From assembly GCA_964465155.1 (NCBI GenBank), contig CAYXIH010000092.1, positions 1 through 6,638 of the forward strand: a stretch of DNA of 6,638 nucleotides, written 5' to 3'. Positions 1-6,348 of this stretch are shown here, piece after piece. The notes beneath the pieces were generated by a model that worked only from the letters and a program-made list of their open reading frames with translations, did no database searches and was not told the DNA's origin. The position numbers and the translations under genes are program-made. The stretch's first letter is position 1; every line of letters begins with the position of its first letter. This DNA comes from Spiro-02 sp964465155. GTDB lineage: Bacteria > Spirochaetota > Spirochaetia > Sphaerochaetales > Sphaerochaetaceae.

Positions 1-467
1 TAGGCATTCCTGGGATTGAACAGCATGAACTCGTTGATCGTATCCTTGTTTACATACGTATCGATCTCTTTTGTTGGGTAGCAGTCGGTCCCCTTGCCAC
101 GGGCATGGAGGCGGATTTCCTTTCCAGCTATGAGGTCCTCTATGACATGTGCACCACCATAGCGGCAATCATAGGGAGACTCTGCCGTGGCACCGATATA
201 GGTGTCAACTGCCGCCAATCCTTCATAGACAGGGACATCGTTGAGGGTGATATGCTCCATTCGGATACCTGGGCTCCAATGGCCAAAGTTCACCACCGCC
301 CCTGAACTGCACATCGGACCGAACGTCGCGGTCGTCACGATGTCCACTTCCTGGGCAAGCTGCCGTGGCTCCCGTGTCCGTGCCATGGCCGTGAATTCCT
401 CCGCCGTCACTACGACGACGTTCCCGGCCTTGATCTTCTCATTGATCTGGGCAACGCTCTTTGCCAT
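1..467 (-). CDS. DUF39/HcyBio homocysteine biosynthesis protein, N-terminal part (cut by the window edge)
   Basis: Translation of the minus strand from the ATG at 467 gives 155 complete residues with no stop, and the gene continues beyond base 1. I recognise the HcyBio (DUF39, COG1900) family from the opening SVAQINEKIKAGNVVVVTAE, then VTTATFGPMCSSGA (residues 44-57), NFGHWSP (60-66), LNDVPVYEGLAAVDTYIGAT (75-94) and RGKGTDCYP (123-131). In methanogens this family, with a small ferredoxin-type partner, makes homocysteine from aspartate semialdehyde and sulfide-derived sulfur. Cys53 and Cys129 fall at about the two conserved cysteines reported as important in the archaeal enzyme; that match is from memory. 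The start is fixed by GGAGGA at 480-475, seven bases upstream. It lies 30 bases after the YqfO-like gene on the same strand, so it is probably the second gene of that unit. It has no signal peptide and should be cytoplasmic. The family call is firm. The reaction in this organism is inferred, and the C-terminal part cannot be seen. Confidence 0.9.
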   Translation of the reverse strand, partial: MAKSVAQINEKIKAGNVVVVTAEEFTAMARTREPRQLAQEVDIVTTATFGPMCSSGAVVNFGHWSPGIRMEHITLNDVPVYEGLAAVDTYIGATAESPYDCRYGGAHVIEDLIAGKEIRLHARGKGTDCYPTKEIDTYVNKDTINEFMLFNPRNA

Positions 468-474
468 TGCTTGC

Positions 475-480
475 TCCTCC
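475..480 (-). promoter_or_regulatory. Ribosome binding site of the HcyBio gene
   Basis: The minus strand reads GGAGGA here, a near-perfect Shine-Dalgarno sequence seven bases before the ATG at 467-465. It sits inside the 30-base gap between the two minus-strand genes and fixes the start of the DUF39 protein. No promoter or terminator is visible in the gap, consistent with read-through from the upstream gene. Confidence 0.8.
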
Positions 481-497
481 CTCAACTTTGTGGATGG

Positions 498-839
498 TCA
501 ATATTGCTCTATCTCGTCAGGCACATCCTCGAACGTCATGATGGGAATCAGATGGTATGCAGGAGTCTCATAGGGATGGGCTTTCTTCATTGCCCGCACT
601 GCATCCACCGCATGATCATCGTCAACGACCAATTCAATGCGCCATTCACCCACATGCTCGGTCACTCCCTGAGCCCCAATGTAGGGGTTGCTCCCAGGAA
701 GGGGCTTGAATTGTCCTTCACCCAATACTTCCCAACAACAGTCGCAATAGGAGCCAAGTGCCCCGGCTCCGCTGGCAAACAATGCATCCTTGACTGCCTG
801 GCGGTGAGAGTCTGGTACATAGCATACAAGTACATACAT
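498..839 (-). CDS. NIF3/YqfO-type PII-like domain protein, stand-alone
   Basis: This is a 113-aa protein resembling the inserted PII/CutA-like domain of YqfO/NIF3 proteins, here without the NIF3 metal-binding domain. Visible hallmarks are the opening strand YVLVCYVPDSH (residues 2-12), ALFASGAGALGSY (19-31), a Cys-rich stretch CDCCW (32-36), GQFKPLPGSNPYIG (42-55), a strand EWRIELVV (65-72) and the end motif AHPYETPAYHLIPI (87-100). The expected fold is a ferredoxin-like alpha/beta unit that forms trimers, cytoplasmic. Its biochemical role is not established, and metal or small-ligand binding is only a possibility. I chose the ATG at 839-837 because AAGGAG lies six bases upstream and MYxLVxYVP is the usual family start. 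An in-frame ATG at 911 would add 24 residues unlike the family and overlap the divergent promoter region. It precedes the HcyBio gene by 30 bases, which suggests co-transcription and perhaps a link to sulfur or amino-acid metabolism. Confidence 0.85.
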   Translation of the reverse strand: MYVLVCYVPDSHRQAVKDALFASGAGALGSYCDCCWEVLGEGQFKPLPGSNPYIGAQGVTEHVGEWRIELVVDDDHAVDAVRAMKKAHPYETPAYHLIPIMTFEDVPDEIEQY

Positions 840-845
840 GGCGAA

Positions 846-851
846 CTCCTT
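846..851 (-). promoter_or_regulatory. Ribosome binding site of the YqfO-like gene
   Basis: The minus strand reads AAGGAG here, six bases before the ATG at 839-837. It decides the start in favour of the 113-residue protein over the longer reading from the ATG at 911. Confidence 0.75.
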
Positions 852-887
852 GTAACGTGCCTGCACAAAACCTATCAGATTCGGTGA

Positions 888-916
888 TTGTCGTACAGCA
901 TCCGATTGCATATATT
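888..916 (+). promoter_or_regulatory. Candidate promoter of pth in the divergent intergenic region
   Basis: TTGTCG (888-893) and TATATT (911-916) are separated by exactly 17 bases, a good sigma-70 type arrangement. Transcription would start near 922-925, only a few bases before the pth ATG at 927. The AT-rich patch 911-919 also reads CATAAT on the minus strand (919-914), so it might serve as the -10 for the divergent YqfO-like/HcyBio unit, although no good minus-strand -35 is visible. The promoter is inferred from sequence similarity alone. Confidence 0.5.
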
Positions 917-926
917 ATGTGGAGCT

Positions 927-1478
927 ATGATACAGATGATCGTATTTCTGGGTAATCCAGGCAAACAATATGAAAAAACCCGTCACAATGCCGGTTGGAT
1001 GGTCAGTTCCGACATTCCTACCACCACACCTTGGAAGGTACAGTTCCAAGCCTTGGTCTCGTCCATGGCAGGTCCTTCTGGAACCATACGCCTGCTCAAG
1101 CCTCAGACGTTCATGAACGAGAGCGGGACCAGCGTACAACAGGCCATGAAGTTCTACAATCTGTCACCGGATGAGGTATTGGTCGTCAACGATGACCTGG
1201 AGCTTCCATTTGGTACGGTGCGGCTGCAGCTGGGTGGTGGTCTCCAAGGGCACAATGGGTTGAAGTCGATCAAGCAGCGGACTGCAAGCGATGGATTCTA
1301 CCGTGTGCGCGTTGGCATTGGCAGGCCTGCCCGTGGCGATGTCGCTTCATATGTCCTCTCAAGATTTACGGTTTCGGAGGAGATTTCCCTACCCTTGGTA
1401 TTGGACCTGGCGACATCTTTGATCCACAAGGCTATCTTCGGACCAATGCCGGCTCTTCCCGACACTCTTGCAATTTAG
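927..1478 (+). CDS. pth: Peptidyl-tRNA hydrolase
   Basis: This 183-aa protein is a full-length bacterial Pth, which hydrolyses the ester bond of peptidyl-tRNAs that drop off the ribosome and so recycles tRNA in the cytoplasm. The family signatures are all present: FLGNPGKQYEKTRHNAGW (residues 7-24) with Asn10 and the catalytic His20, KPQTFMNESG (58-67) with Asn64, NDDLELPFG (88-96) with Asp89, and GGGLQGHNGLKSI (103-115) with Asn110. These correspond to Asn10, His20, Asn68, Asp93 and Asn114 of the E. coli enzyme. The usual His before the Asp is Asn88 here, and the usual Gly before LGNPG is Phe7; both look like tolerated variants. I start at the ATG at 927 because it aligns with the normal family N-terminus, although GGAG (921-924) is only two bases away. 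The ATG at 936, with 11-base spacing, is the alternative and would lose three residues. It is divergent from the YqfO-like gene and has its own promoter candidate. Confidence 0.93.
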   Translation: MIQMIVFLGNPGKQYEKTRHNAGWMVSSDIPTTTPWKVQFQALVSSMAGPSGTIRLLKPQTFMNESGTSVQQAMKFYNLSPDEVLVVNDDLELPFGTVRLQLGGGLQGHNGLKSIKQRTASDGFYRVRVGIGRPARGDVASYVLSRFTVSEEISLPLVLDLATSLIHKAIFGPMPALPDTLAI

Positions 1479-1531
1479 TCCGACAATACCTCCCTTTTGC
1501 GAGTTTTGGTGATGTATTCGCTTCCTCTCCA

Positions 1532-1540
1532 TGGTATACT
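1532..1540 (+). promoter_or_regulatory. Candidate extended -10 promoter of the GH13-like gene
   Basis: TGGTATACT contains the extended -10 element TGn followed by TATACT (1535-1540). There is no convincing -35 at the usual distance, which is tolerated in extended -10 promoters. Transcription would begin near 1547, giving a leader of about 60 bases before the ATG at 1609. The rest of the 130-base gap after pth shows no clear terminator for pth, so read-through into this gene is also possible. Confidence 0.5.
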
Positions 1541-1590
1541 GATTTTGTTGGAACGCACGGTTTGATGAGTACCAGCGTTGCTACGTATCC

Positions 1591-1603
1591 CCTTCTCCGG
1601 AGG
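1591..1603 (+). promoter_or_regulatory. Ribosome binding site of the GH13-like gene, within a small hairpin
   Basis: GGAGG (1599-1603) lies five bases before the ATG at 1609 and supports that start. The bases just upstream, CCTTC (1591-1595), can pair with GGAGG across a three-base loop (TCC), with four Watson-Crick pairs and one G-U. The ribosome binding site could thus be partly hidden in the transcript. The hairpin is small, and any regulatory effect is speculative. Confidence 0.55.
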
Positions 1604-1608
1604 TTTCC

Positions 1609-4600
1609 ATGGGCGCAAGAGACTTGCGAATTTCAGTTAGGACCAGGACGGACATGGATTATTTCCTTCCTGTATTCCCCGCAGGAAGTGATTTTCGGGC
1701 AATGCACGAGCAAGCCAATGACATTGCCATGCGTTACAATGCCATGGTGCATACCCATAATGGCAAATCATTTGTTTCAAGCGGCAAGTTGTATGCATCG
1801 GGTGTCCTGCACCTGTTGTACCAGACAGTCATTACAAAATACCTGTTGGAGAGCGACCACGACTTCTTCACCAGATTGAGCCCGCTGGTTGCCAAAAACC
1901 ATGCATGTCAGGATGTACTTGCCTTCTATGCCAAGGAATTCCCATCTCCACTGCTGATGGAACAAGATCCGACTCTCCCCTACTTCATGGAGGAGACCAC
2001 CAGGGGATTCTTCGTTCATCAGGTAATGTTGGCCAACCCGGCGCTGATCAAGGCTGCTCGTCCATTCATAGCCCCCGAGGCATTGAAATTCCCCCCAGCG
2101 ACACAAGCCCTTTCGGCCCTTATGGGTGGCTACACCAAGAATGCCCCGGTCGTCGGGCTCAGCGACGAAGACCTGTTCACATTCCTCACACGACCAGCCC
2201 TCCTCCATCCCGACTCCCTGCAGGAGCAGATCCGGTATATCATCGAGACTTGGACCAATTTGATCCCTGAGGAGATGAAGGTCCTGTTGCTGCATGCCGT
2301 GGACTTCGTCAATGAAGAAGAGAAGCCAGTGTTCACCGGTGGTGGTCCTGGTCCTGCATATGTCCCCGACTATGCATCATTCCACAACGAGGCTGTGGAG
2401 TATGAAGCCTTCACAGCAGACCGCAACTGGATGCCAAACGTCGTCATGATGGCCAAGAGCACCTTGGTATGGCTGGACCAGCTGAGCAAGCTGTACGGGT
2501 ATCCGATCACGACCCTTGACCAAATCCCCGACCGCGAGCTGGCATTGCTGCATGAACGCGGATTCACCGCATTGTGGTTGATCGGGCTTTGGGAGCGGAG
2601 CTCTGCATCCAAGAGAATCAAGAACCTCTGCGGAAACCCAGATGCTGAGGCGTCGGCCTATTCGCTGAAGGGCTATGAGATCGCAACATCCATTGGTGGA
2701 TGGCAGGCCTTGGAGAACCTCCGCAGGCGTTGTTCCGACCACCACATCCGCCTTGCCTCGGATATGGTACCCAACCATACCGGCATCGACAGCGATTGGA
2801 TCATGGACCATCCAGAATACTTCATGCAGCAGCCGTGTTCCCCCTTCCCGTCCTATACCTACAACGGGGAGGATCTCTCTTCGAACCCCGATATTGAGAT
2901 CAAGCTCGAGGACCACTACTACAACCGCACCGATGCGGCAGTAACCTTCCGCAGGATCGACAAGCGAACAGGATGGACTTCCTACATCTATCATGGAAAT
3001 GATGGCACCTCGATGCCTTGGAATGACACTGCACAGCTTGATTTCCTCAATCCGATCACTCGTGAGGCAGTCGTCCAGCAGATTCTCCATGTGGCTAGGA
3101 ACTTCCCGATCATCCGCTTCGATGCTGCCATGACCTTGGCAAAGAAGCACATCCAGCGCTTGTGGTATCCAAAGCCGGGAAGCGGTGGCGACATTGCAGG
3201 GCGTTCGATGTACTCCATGAGCAACGAGGAGTTCAACAAGCTCATACCCGTCGAGTTCTGGAGAGAAGTCGTTGACCGCGTGGGTGAGGAGCTTCCCGAC
3301 ACCTTGTTGCTGGCTGAGGCATTCTGGATGATGGAGGGGTACTTCGTCAGGACCTTGGGGATGCACCGTGTCTACAACAGCGCGTTCATGAACATGCTGA
3401 AGAACCAAGACAACAAGAAATACCGCGATACCATCAAGAATACCATCTCCTTTGATCCAGAGATCCTCAAGCGGTTCGTCAACTTCATGAACAACCCTGA
3501 TGAGGAGACAGCGATCGCGCAGTTTGGCGACGGAGACAAGTACTATGGTGTATGTACCCTCTTGTCCACGATGCCCGGCCTGCCAATGTTCGGACATGGA
3601 CAGCTGGAGGGATACCGAGAGAAATACGGCATGGAGTACCGCCGTGCATATTGGGATGAGAAACCCAACGAGGGGATGCTCTCCGAGCATGCCCGCAGGA
3701 TCTTCCCCTTGCTGCGCAAGCGTCATGTCTTCTCCGGCGTGGACAACTTTGAGATCTTCGACATGACCAGGGATGGTCATGTGCAGGAGTCGGTATATGC
3801 CTACGTCAACAGCGACGGTCATGAGACCGCCATGGTACTGTACAACAACGAGTATGAAGCGGTAGAAGGGAATATCCGCACTTCATGTCCGAAGCTCCAG
3901 CGGGAGGCTGACGGAACCCGTTCGCAGAAGCGGGTATCGTTGGCTGAGAGCCTGGGGCTCACCCTCGGTGGCAGACGGTTCCTGATCTATGATGATTTCC
4001 CCGAGAACCTCACGTACATCGTCCCGACCATGAGGATTTTCGATGAGGGTGCATGGTTCCACCTTGGTGGCTACCAGTGCAAGGTCCTGATGAATATCCG
4101 TGAGGTCGAGGACCTCGATGGCTCCTATGCCCGCTTGTATGGGATGCTGGGAGGCAGGGGGACTGACAATCTCGAGGAAGACTTGCAGTCACTGCGGCTC
4201 AAGCCGGTTTTCAAGGCAATGGAGAGCCTCAAGAGCGAATCCATGCTGCGCTTGATCAAGTCGATGACCCATGGTGGTTCCAACGCCCAGGCGGACAGGA
4301 AGATCATCTTGTTCCTCGGGGAGGCGTTTACCCACCTTGGGGCAGTAGTCGAGACGCTCCATCCCGTCGCACGGGAAGGGTTGCCCTCAATCCCGCATGA
4401 AATTCAGCCTTCGGCGATGATGGCGGAGGTTCAGAAGCTCTCCGGTTTGTTCAGACAGGATGATGGTGCTCCAGACAACTTCTTCCTCAATGGTGGAAAG
4501 ATCATGGACGAGCTTCCGGTGATTATCTCGGCAAATATGTTCATCAAGCCGTTCATCAACAATGTCGTTTCGATCAGCCAGGCAACCGAGACAGTCCGCA

Positions 4601-4983
4601 AGCTCCTGCTCCCACGTTTCTACCGGCAGGAATTGTCATCATTGGGGTTCAAGGATGCTGCTGCTGTCAGAGTCTGCTGTGGTGCAGCGTTGCTCTCGAT
4701 GGGACATCATGTCATTGGGGACCTGGTGGCAGCTGGCGACATGACCGGAGCCTTGAGACGGTTGTTGGATGACAATGCGTTCAGAAGCTATATCGGATGC
4801 AATGAATACCAGAATGTCACATGGTACACCAAGGAGTCGTTCCAGGACGCGGTGTACCTCCTCTCCATTTCGCTCGCCTTGTATGGGGATGCCCCCCAAT
4901 TCGAGGCAATCGATGCATTCTCCAGCGAACTGCTGCGCCGCGACAGTCTCTCTGGCTATAGCATCGACGGACTATTCAAGTAA
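1609..4983 (+). CDS. Large cytoplasmic GH13 (alpha-amylase family) protein with extra N- and C-terminal regions
   Basis: This 1124-aa protein has a GH13 barrel in its middle, from about residue 298 to 700. The four conserved regions are visible: DMVPNH (385-390), IIRFDAA (501-507) with nucleophile Asp505 and Arg503, LLLAEAFW (566-573) with acid/base Glu570, and FMNNPDEE (626-633) with Asp631. The catalytic triad is complete, but region IV has Asn-Pro-Asp where most GH13 enzymes have Asn-His-Asp. A further marker is MFGHGQLEGYREKYGMEYRR (660-679). A probable beta-sandwich follows (about 705-830). The N-terminal 290 residues and C-terminal 280 residues are mostly helical and match no domain I recognise. 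Typical GH13 enzymes are 450-700 aa, so this is unusually long. There is no signal peptide or membrane segment, so it should act inside the cell, probably on an alpha-glucan, maltodextrin or sugar phosphate. Hydrolase versus transferase cannot be decided. The start has GGAGG five bases upstream, and a likely terminator follows the stop. Confidence 0.88.
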   Translation: MGARDLRISVRTRTDMDYFLPVFPAGSDFRAMHEQANDIAMRYNAMVHTHNGKSFVSSGKLYASGVLHLLYQTVITKYLLESDHDFFTRLSPLVAKNHACQDVLAFYAKEFPSPLLMEQDPTLPYFMEETTRGFFVHQVMLANPALIKAARPFIAPEALKFPPATQALSALMGGYTKNAPVVGLSDEDLFTFLTRPALLHPDSLQEQIRYIIETWTNLIPEEMKVLLLHAVDFVNEEEKPVFTGGGPGPAYVPDYASFHNEAVEYEAFTADRNWMPNVVMMAKSTLVWLDQLSKLYGYPITTLDQIPDRELALLHERGFTALWLIGLWERSSASKRIKNLCGNPDAEASAYSLKGYEIATSIGGWQALENLRRRCSDHHIRLASDMVPNHTGIDSDWIMDHPEYFMQQPCSPFPSYTYNGEDLSSNPDIEIKLEDHYYNRTDAAVTFRRIDKRTGWTSYIYHGNDGTSMPWNDTAQLDFLNPITREAVVQQILHVARNFPIIRFDAAMTLAKKHIQRLWYPKPGSGGDIAGRSMYSMSNEEFNKLIPVEFWREVVDRVGEELPDTLLLAEAFWMMEGYFVRTLGMHRVYNSAFMNMLKNQDNKKYRDTIKNTISFDPEILKRFVNFMNNPDEETAIAQFGDGDKYYGVCTLLSTMPGLPMFGHGQLEGYREKYGMEYRRAYWDEKPNEGMLSEHARRIFPLLRKRHVFSGVDNFEIFDMTRDGHVQESVYAYVNSDGHETAMVLYNNEYEAVEGNIRTSCPKLQREADGTRSQKRVSLAESLGLTLGGRRFLIYDDFPENLTYIVPTMRIFDEGAWFHLGGYQCKVLMNIREVEDLDGSYARLYGMLGGRGTDNLEEDLQSLRLKPVFKAMESLKSESMLRLIKSMTHGGSNAQADRKIILFLGEAFTHLGAVVETLHPVAREGLPSIPHEIQPSAMMAEVQKLSGLFRQDDGAPDNFFLNGGKIMDELPVIISANMFIKPFINNVVSISQATETVRKLLLPRFYRQELSSLGFKDAAAVRVCCGAALLSMGHHVIGDLVAAGDMTGALRRLLDDNAFRSYIGCNEYQNVTWYTKESFQDAVYLLSISLALYGDAPQFEAIDAFSSELLRRDSLSGYSIDGLFK

Positions 4984-4989
4984 GTTCTT

Positions 4990-5040
4990 CTGGCCGGGCT
5001 TGTCATACAGGTCCGGCCGGCTCTTTCCTCTTTCTTTCCC
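4990..5040 (+). terminator. Likely Rho-independent terminator after the GH13-like gene
   Basis: Bases 4990-5002 (CTGGCCGGGCTTG) pair with 5008-5020 (CAGGTCCGGCCGG) to give a 13-bp stem with three G-U pairs and a five-base loop (TCATA). The stem is followed by a pyrimidine-rich run, CTCTTTCCTCTTTCTTTCCC, from 5021. The tail is interrupted by C and is weaker than a pure T tract. The hairpin begins six bases after the stop codon at 4983, a normal position, and separates this gene from the transporter unit. Confidence 0.7.
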
Positions 5041-5058
5041 TCCTGGAGAGAAGCTTCA

Positions 5059-5085
5059 TTGACTTGCATACTTCATTGTTATACT
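5059..5085 (+). promoter_or_regulatory. Candidate promoter of the transporter unit
   Basis: TTGACT (5059-5064) and TATACT (5080-5085) are both one mismatch from the sigma-70 consensus but are separated by only 15 bases, two short of the optimum. Transcription would start around 5092-5095, at or next to the ATG at 5095, so the mRNA could be leaderless. This is an inference from sequence. If the TTG at 5059 were the real start codon, these bases would instead be coding. Confidence 0.5.
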
Positions 5086-5094
5086 CTTTACAAC

Positions 5095-6342
5095 ATGAAG
5101 ACTTGGATTACCTATTTGGCCGCAGCCGCTATGGGGTTGGCTGCGACATTGTTGTTTGGGGAGACCGCTGCGTACCAACAGAGCATGAGCATCATCTCAT
5201 CGTTCTTGGTTCAGTTCGGAAGCTTCATCCTGTTGCCGCTGGTGTTCATCGGATTTGCATCCGGTGTTGCATCGCTGAGAAAGGACTCCCGCGGAGGTAC
5301 CGTGGCATGGACCACCATCCTCTGGAGTTTCTGCGGCACAGTCCTGCTGACAGTCCTGGGAGCCGTGGCTTTCAAGTTCTTGCCAGCAATGTTCCCCGCA
5401 ACCAGTACCGCAGGAGCCAATGCCGAGATAGTGAATTCCATTGGTGTGGGAACGTTCTCCGAGGTTCTTTCCTCCGTTTTCCAAGGCAATCCATTCTACA
5501 CGCTCGTAGTCTCGGGCACCTACCTCCTCCCGATTATCTTCGTCGCATGGATCCTAGGCTTTGCCATCAAACCCAACGTTGAGGTAATCCGTCCCGCCTA
5601 TGTAGTGATGAACTCGTTCAGCGAAGCCATGTTCCGCGTGGCATATATCTTCAGCTGCATCGGATTCGCATTCTTGTTCTTCATCTCAGCCGCATGGTTC
5701 GCCCAGGTTTGGAAGGACGGCACAGTATTCGTTGCAATCTCCTTCATGCGCACCTTGCTGATCATCGTCGGCATCATGCTGTTTGGATTCCTACCACTGT
5801 TCTATGCAGTGTTCACCAAGTTCCGCAGAAATCCCTACAGGGAGCTCTACCGAATGATCGCACCTGCCACGGCCGCGTTGTTCAGTGGCAACATCTTCTT
5901 CTCCACTCCTATCCTCATGTCGGTCACACGGCATAATCTGGGAACCCAGAAGCGTATCAGTGCAACAGCAATACCTGCATATACAGTCATCGGACGTGGT
6001 GGCAGCGCTTTGGTCGCTACAATCTGCGTCTGCTCGTTGCTGTATGCCGCAACAGGTAGTGTACCGTCCTGGACCGTCGTGCTGATGGTAGCAGGTGCCT
6101 GCACGCAATTCTCATTCATCTGTTCCTTCAGCTTGGGATTCGAGGTTGTGTTCATCTCCATCGTAGCCCTGAGGATCCTGAAGATTGACCTCTATGGTGC
6201 GGAAATGACGTTGTTCGGCCTCCTGCCAGTCCTCAATGGCCTGGGCATCATGATGGACACCGTTATCGCAGGTCTGGGCACCAGCGCCACAAGCGACATC
6301 ATGGGAACAACCGCTCCGGCTCCCTATAAGACAACACTGTAG
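5095..6342 (+). CDS. Divergent DAACS-type cation-coupled symporter
   Basis: This is a 415-aa integral membrane protein with many hydrophobic segments, similar in length and pattern to the dicarboxylate/amino acid:cation symporters (GltP/GltPh family). The N-terminal MKTWITYLAA, FILLPLVFIGFASGVASL (residues 44-61) and TRHNLGTQKRISATAIPAY (278-296) fit the family well. The signature motifs are altered. The HP1 serine-rich SSSAT is replaced around FSGNIFFSTP (263-272). The TM7 sodium-site NMDGTA appears as IGRGGSA (299-305). The TM8 DxxRTxxN pattern is replaced by MMDTVIAGLGTSATSD (386-401). Substrate and coupling ion are therefore uncertain, and a usual glutamate, aspartate or C4-dicarboxylate substrate should not be assumed. 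I chose the ATG at 5095 because it gives the normal family N-terminus. An in-frame TTG at 5059 has GGAGAG (5044-5049) nine bases upstream and would add 12 residues. No Shine-Dalgarno precedes the ATG. The next gene begins six bases downstream, so the two are probably one operon. Confidence 0.82.
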   Translation: MKTWITYLAAAAMGLAATLLFGETAAYQQSMSIISSFLVQFGSFILLPLVFIGFASGVASLRKDSRGGTVAWTTILWSFCGTVLLTVLGAVAFKFLPAMFPATSTAGANAEIVNSIGVGTFSEVLSSVFQGNPFYTLVVSGTYLLPIIFVAWILGFAIKPNVEVIRPAYVVMNSFSEAMFRVAYIFSCIGFAFLFFISAAWFAQVWKDGTVFVAISFMRTLLIIVGIMLFGFLPLFYAVFTKFRRNPYRELYRMIAPATAALFSGNIFFSTPILMSVTRHNLGTQKRISATAIPAYTVIGRGGSALVATICVCSLLYAATGSVPSWTVVLMVAGACTQFSFICSFSLGFEVVFISIVALRILKIDLYGAEMTLFGLLPVLNGLGIMMDTVIAGLGTSATSDIMGTTAPAPYKTTL

Positions 6343-6348
6343 GAACAT

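Noticed and set aside
471..887. A 138-codon open frame on the plus strand
   Set aside because: It is antisense to the YqfO-like gene, which has family motifs and a well-placed ribosome binding site. The plus-strand translation shows no recognisable domain.
1479..1530. Possible terminator after pth
   Set aside because: There is a short CCCTTTT stretch but no stem of useful length next to a T tract, so it is not supported.
1595..1602. Perfect palindrome CTCCGGAG, considered as an operator
   Set aside because: It is only eight bases, with no second copy seen nearby, and it overlaps the Shine-Dalgarno, which explains the GGAG half.
1562..1879. A 105-codon plus-strand frame overlapping the start of the GH13-like gene
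   Set aside because: It has no ribosome binding site or recognisable motif and is out of frame with the large gene, which has a strong Shine-Dalgarno at 1599-1603.
2377..3822. A 481-codon open frame on the minus strand
   Set aside because: It lies wholly antisense to the GH13-like gene over its catalytic core. The plus-strand protein has clear conserved motifs there, while the minus-strand translation has none. It is a by-product of GC-rich third codon positions.
5064..5582. A 172-codon frame on the plus strand starting with TTG
   Set aside because: It overlaps the carrier gene in another frame and is rich in His, Arg and Pro with no coherent hydrophobic or domain pattern.
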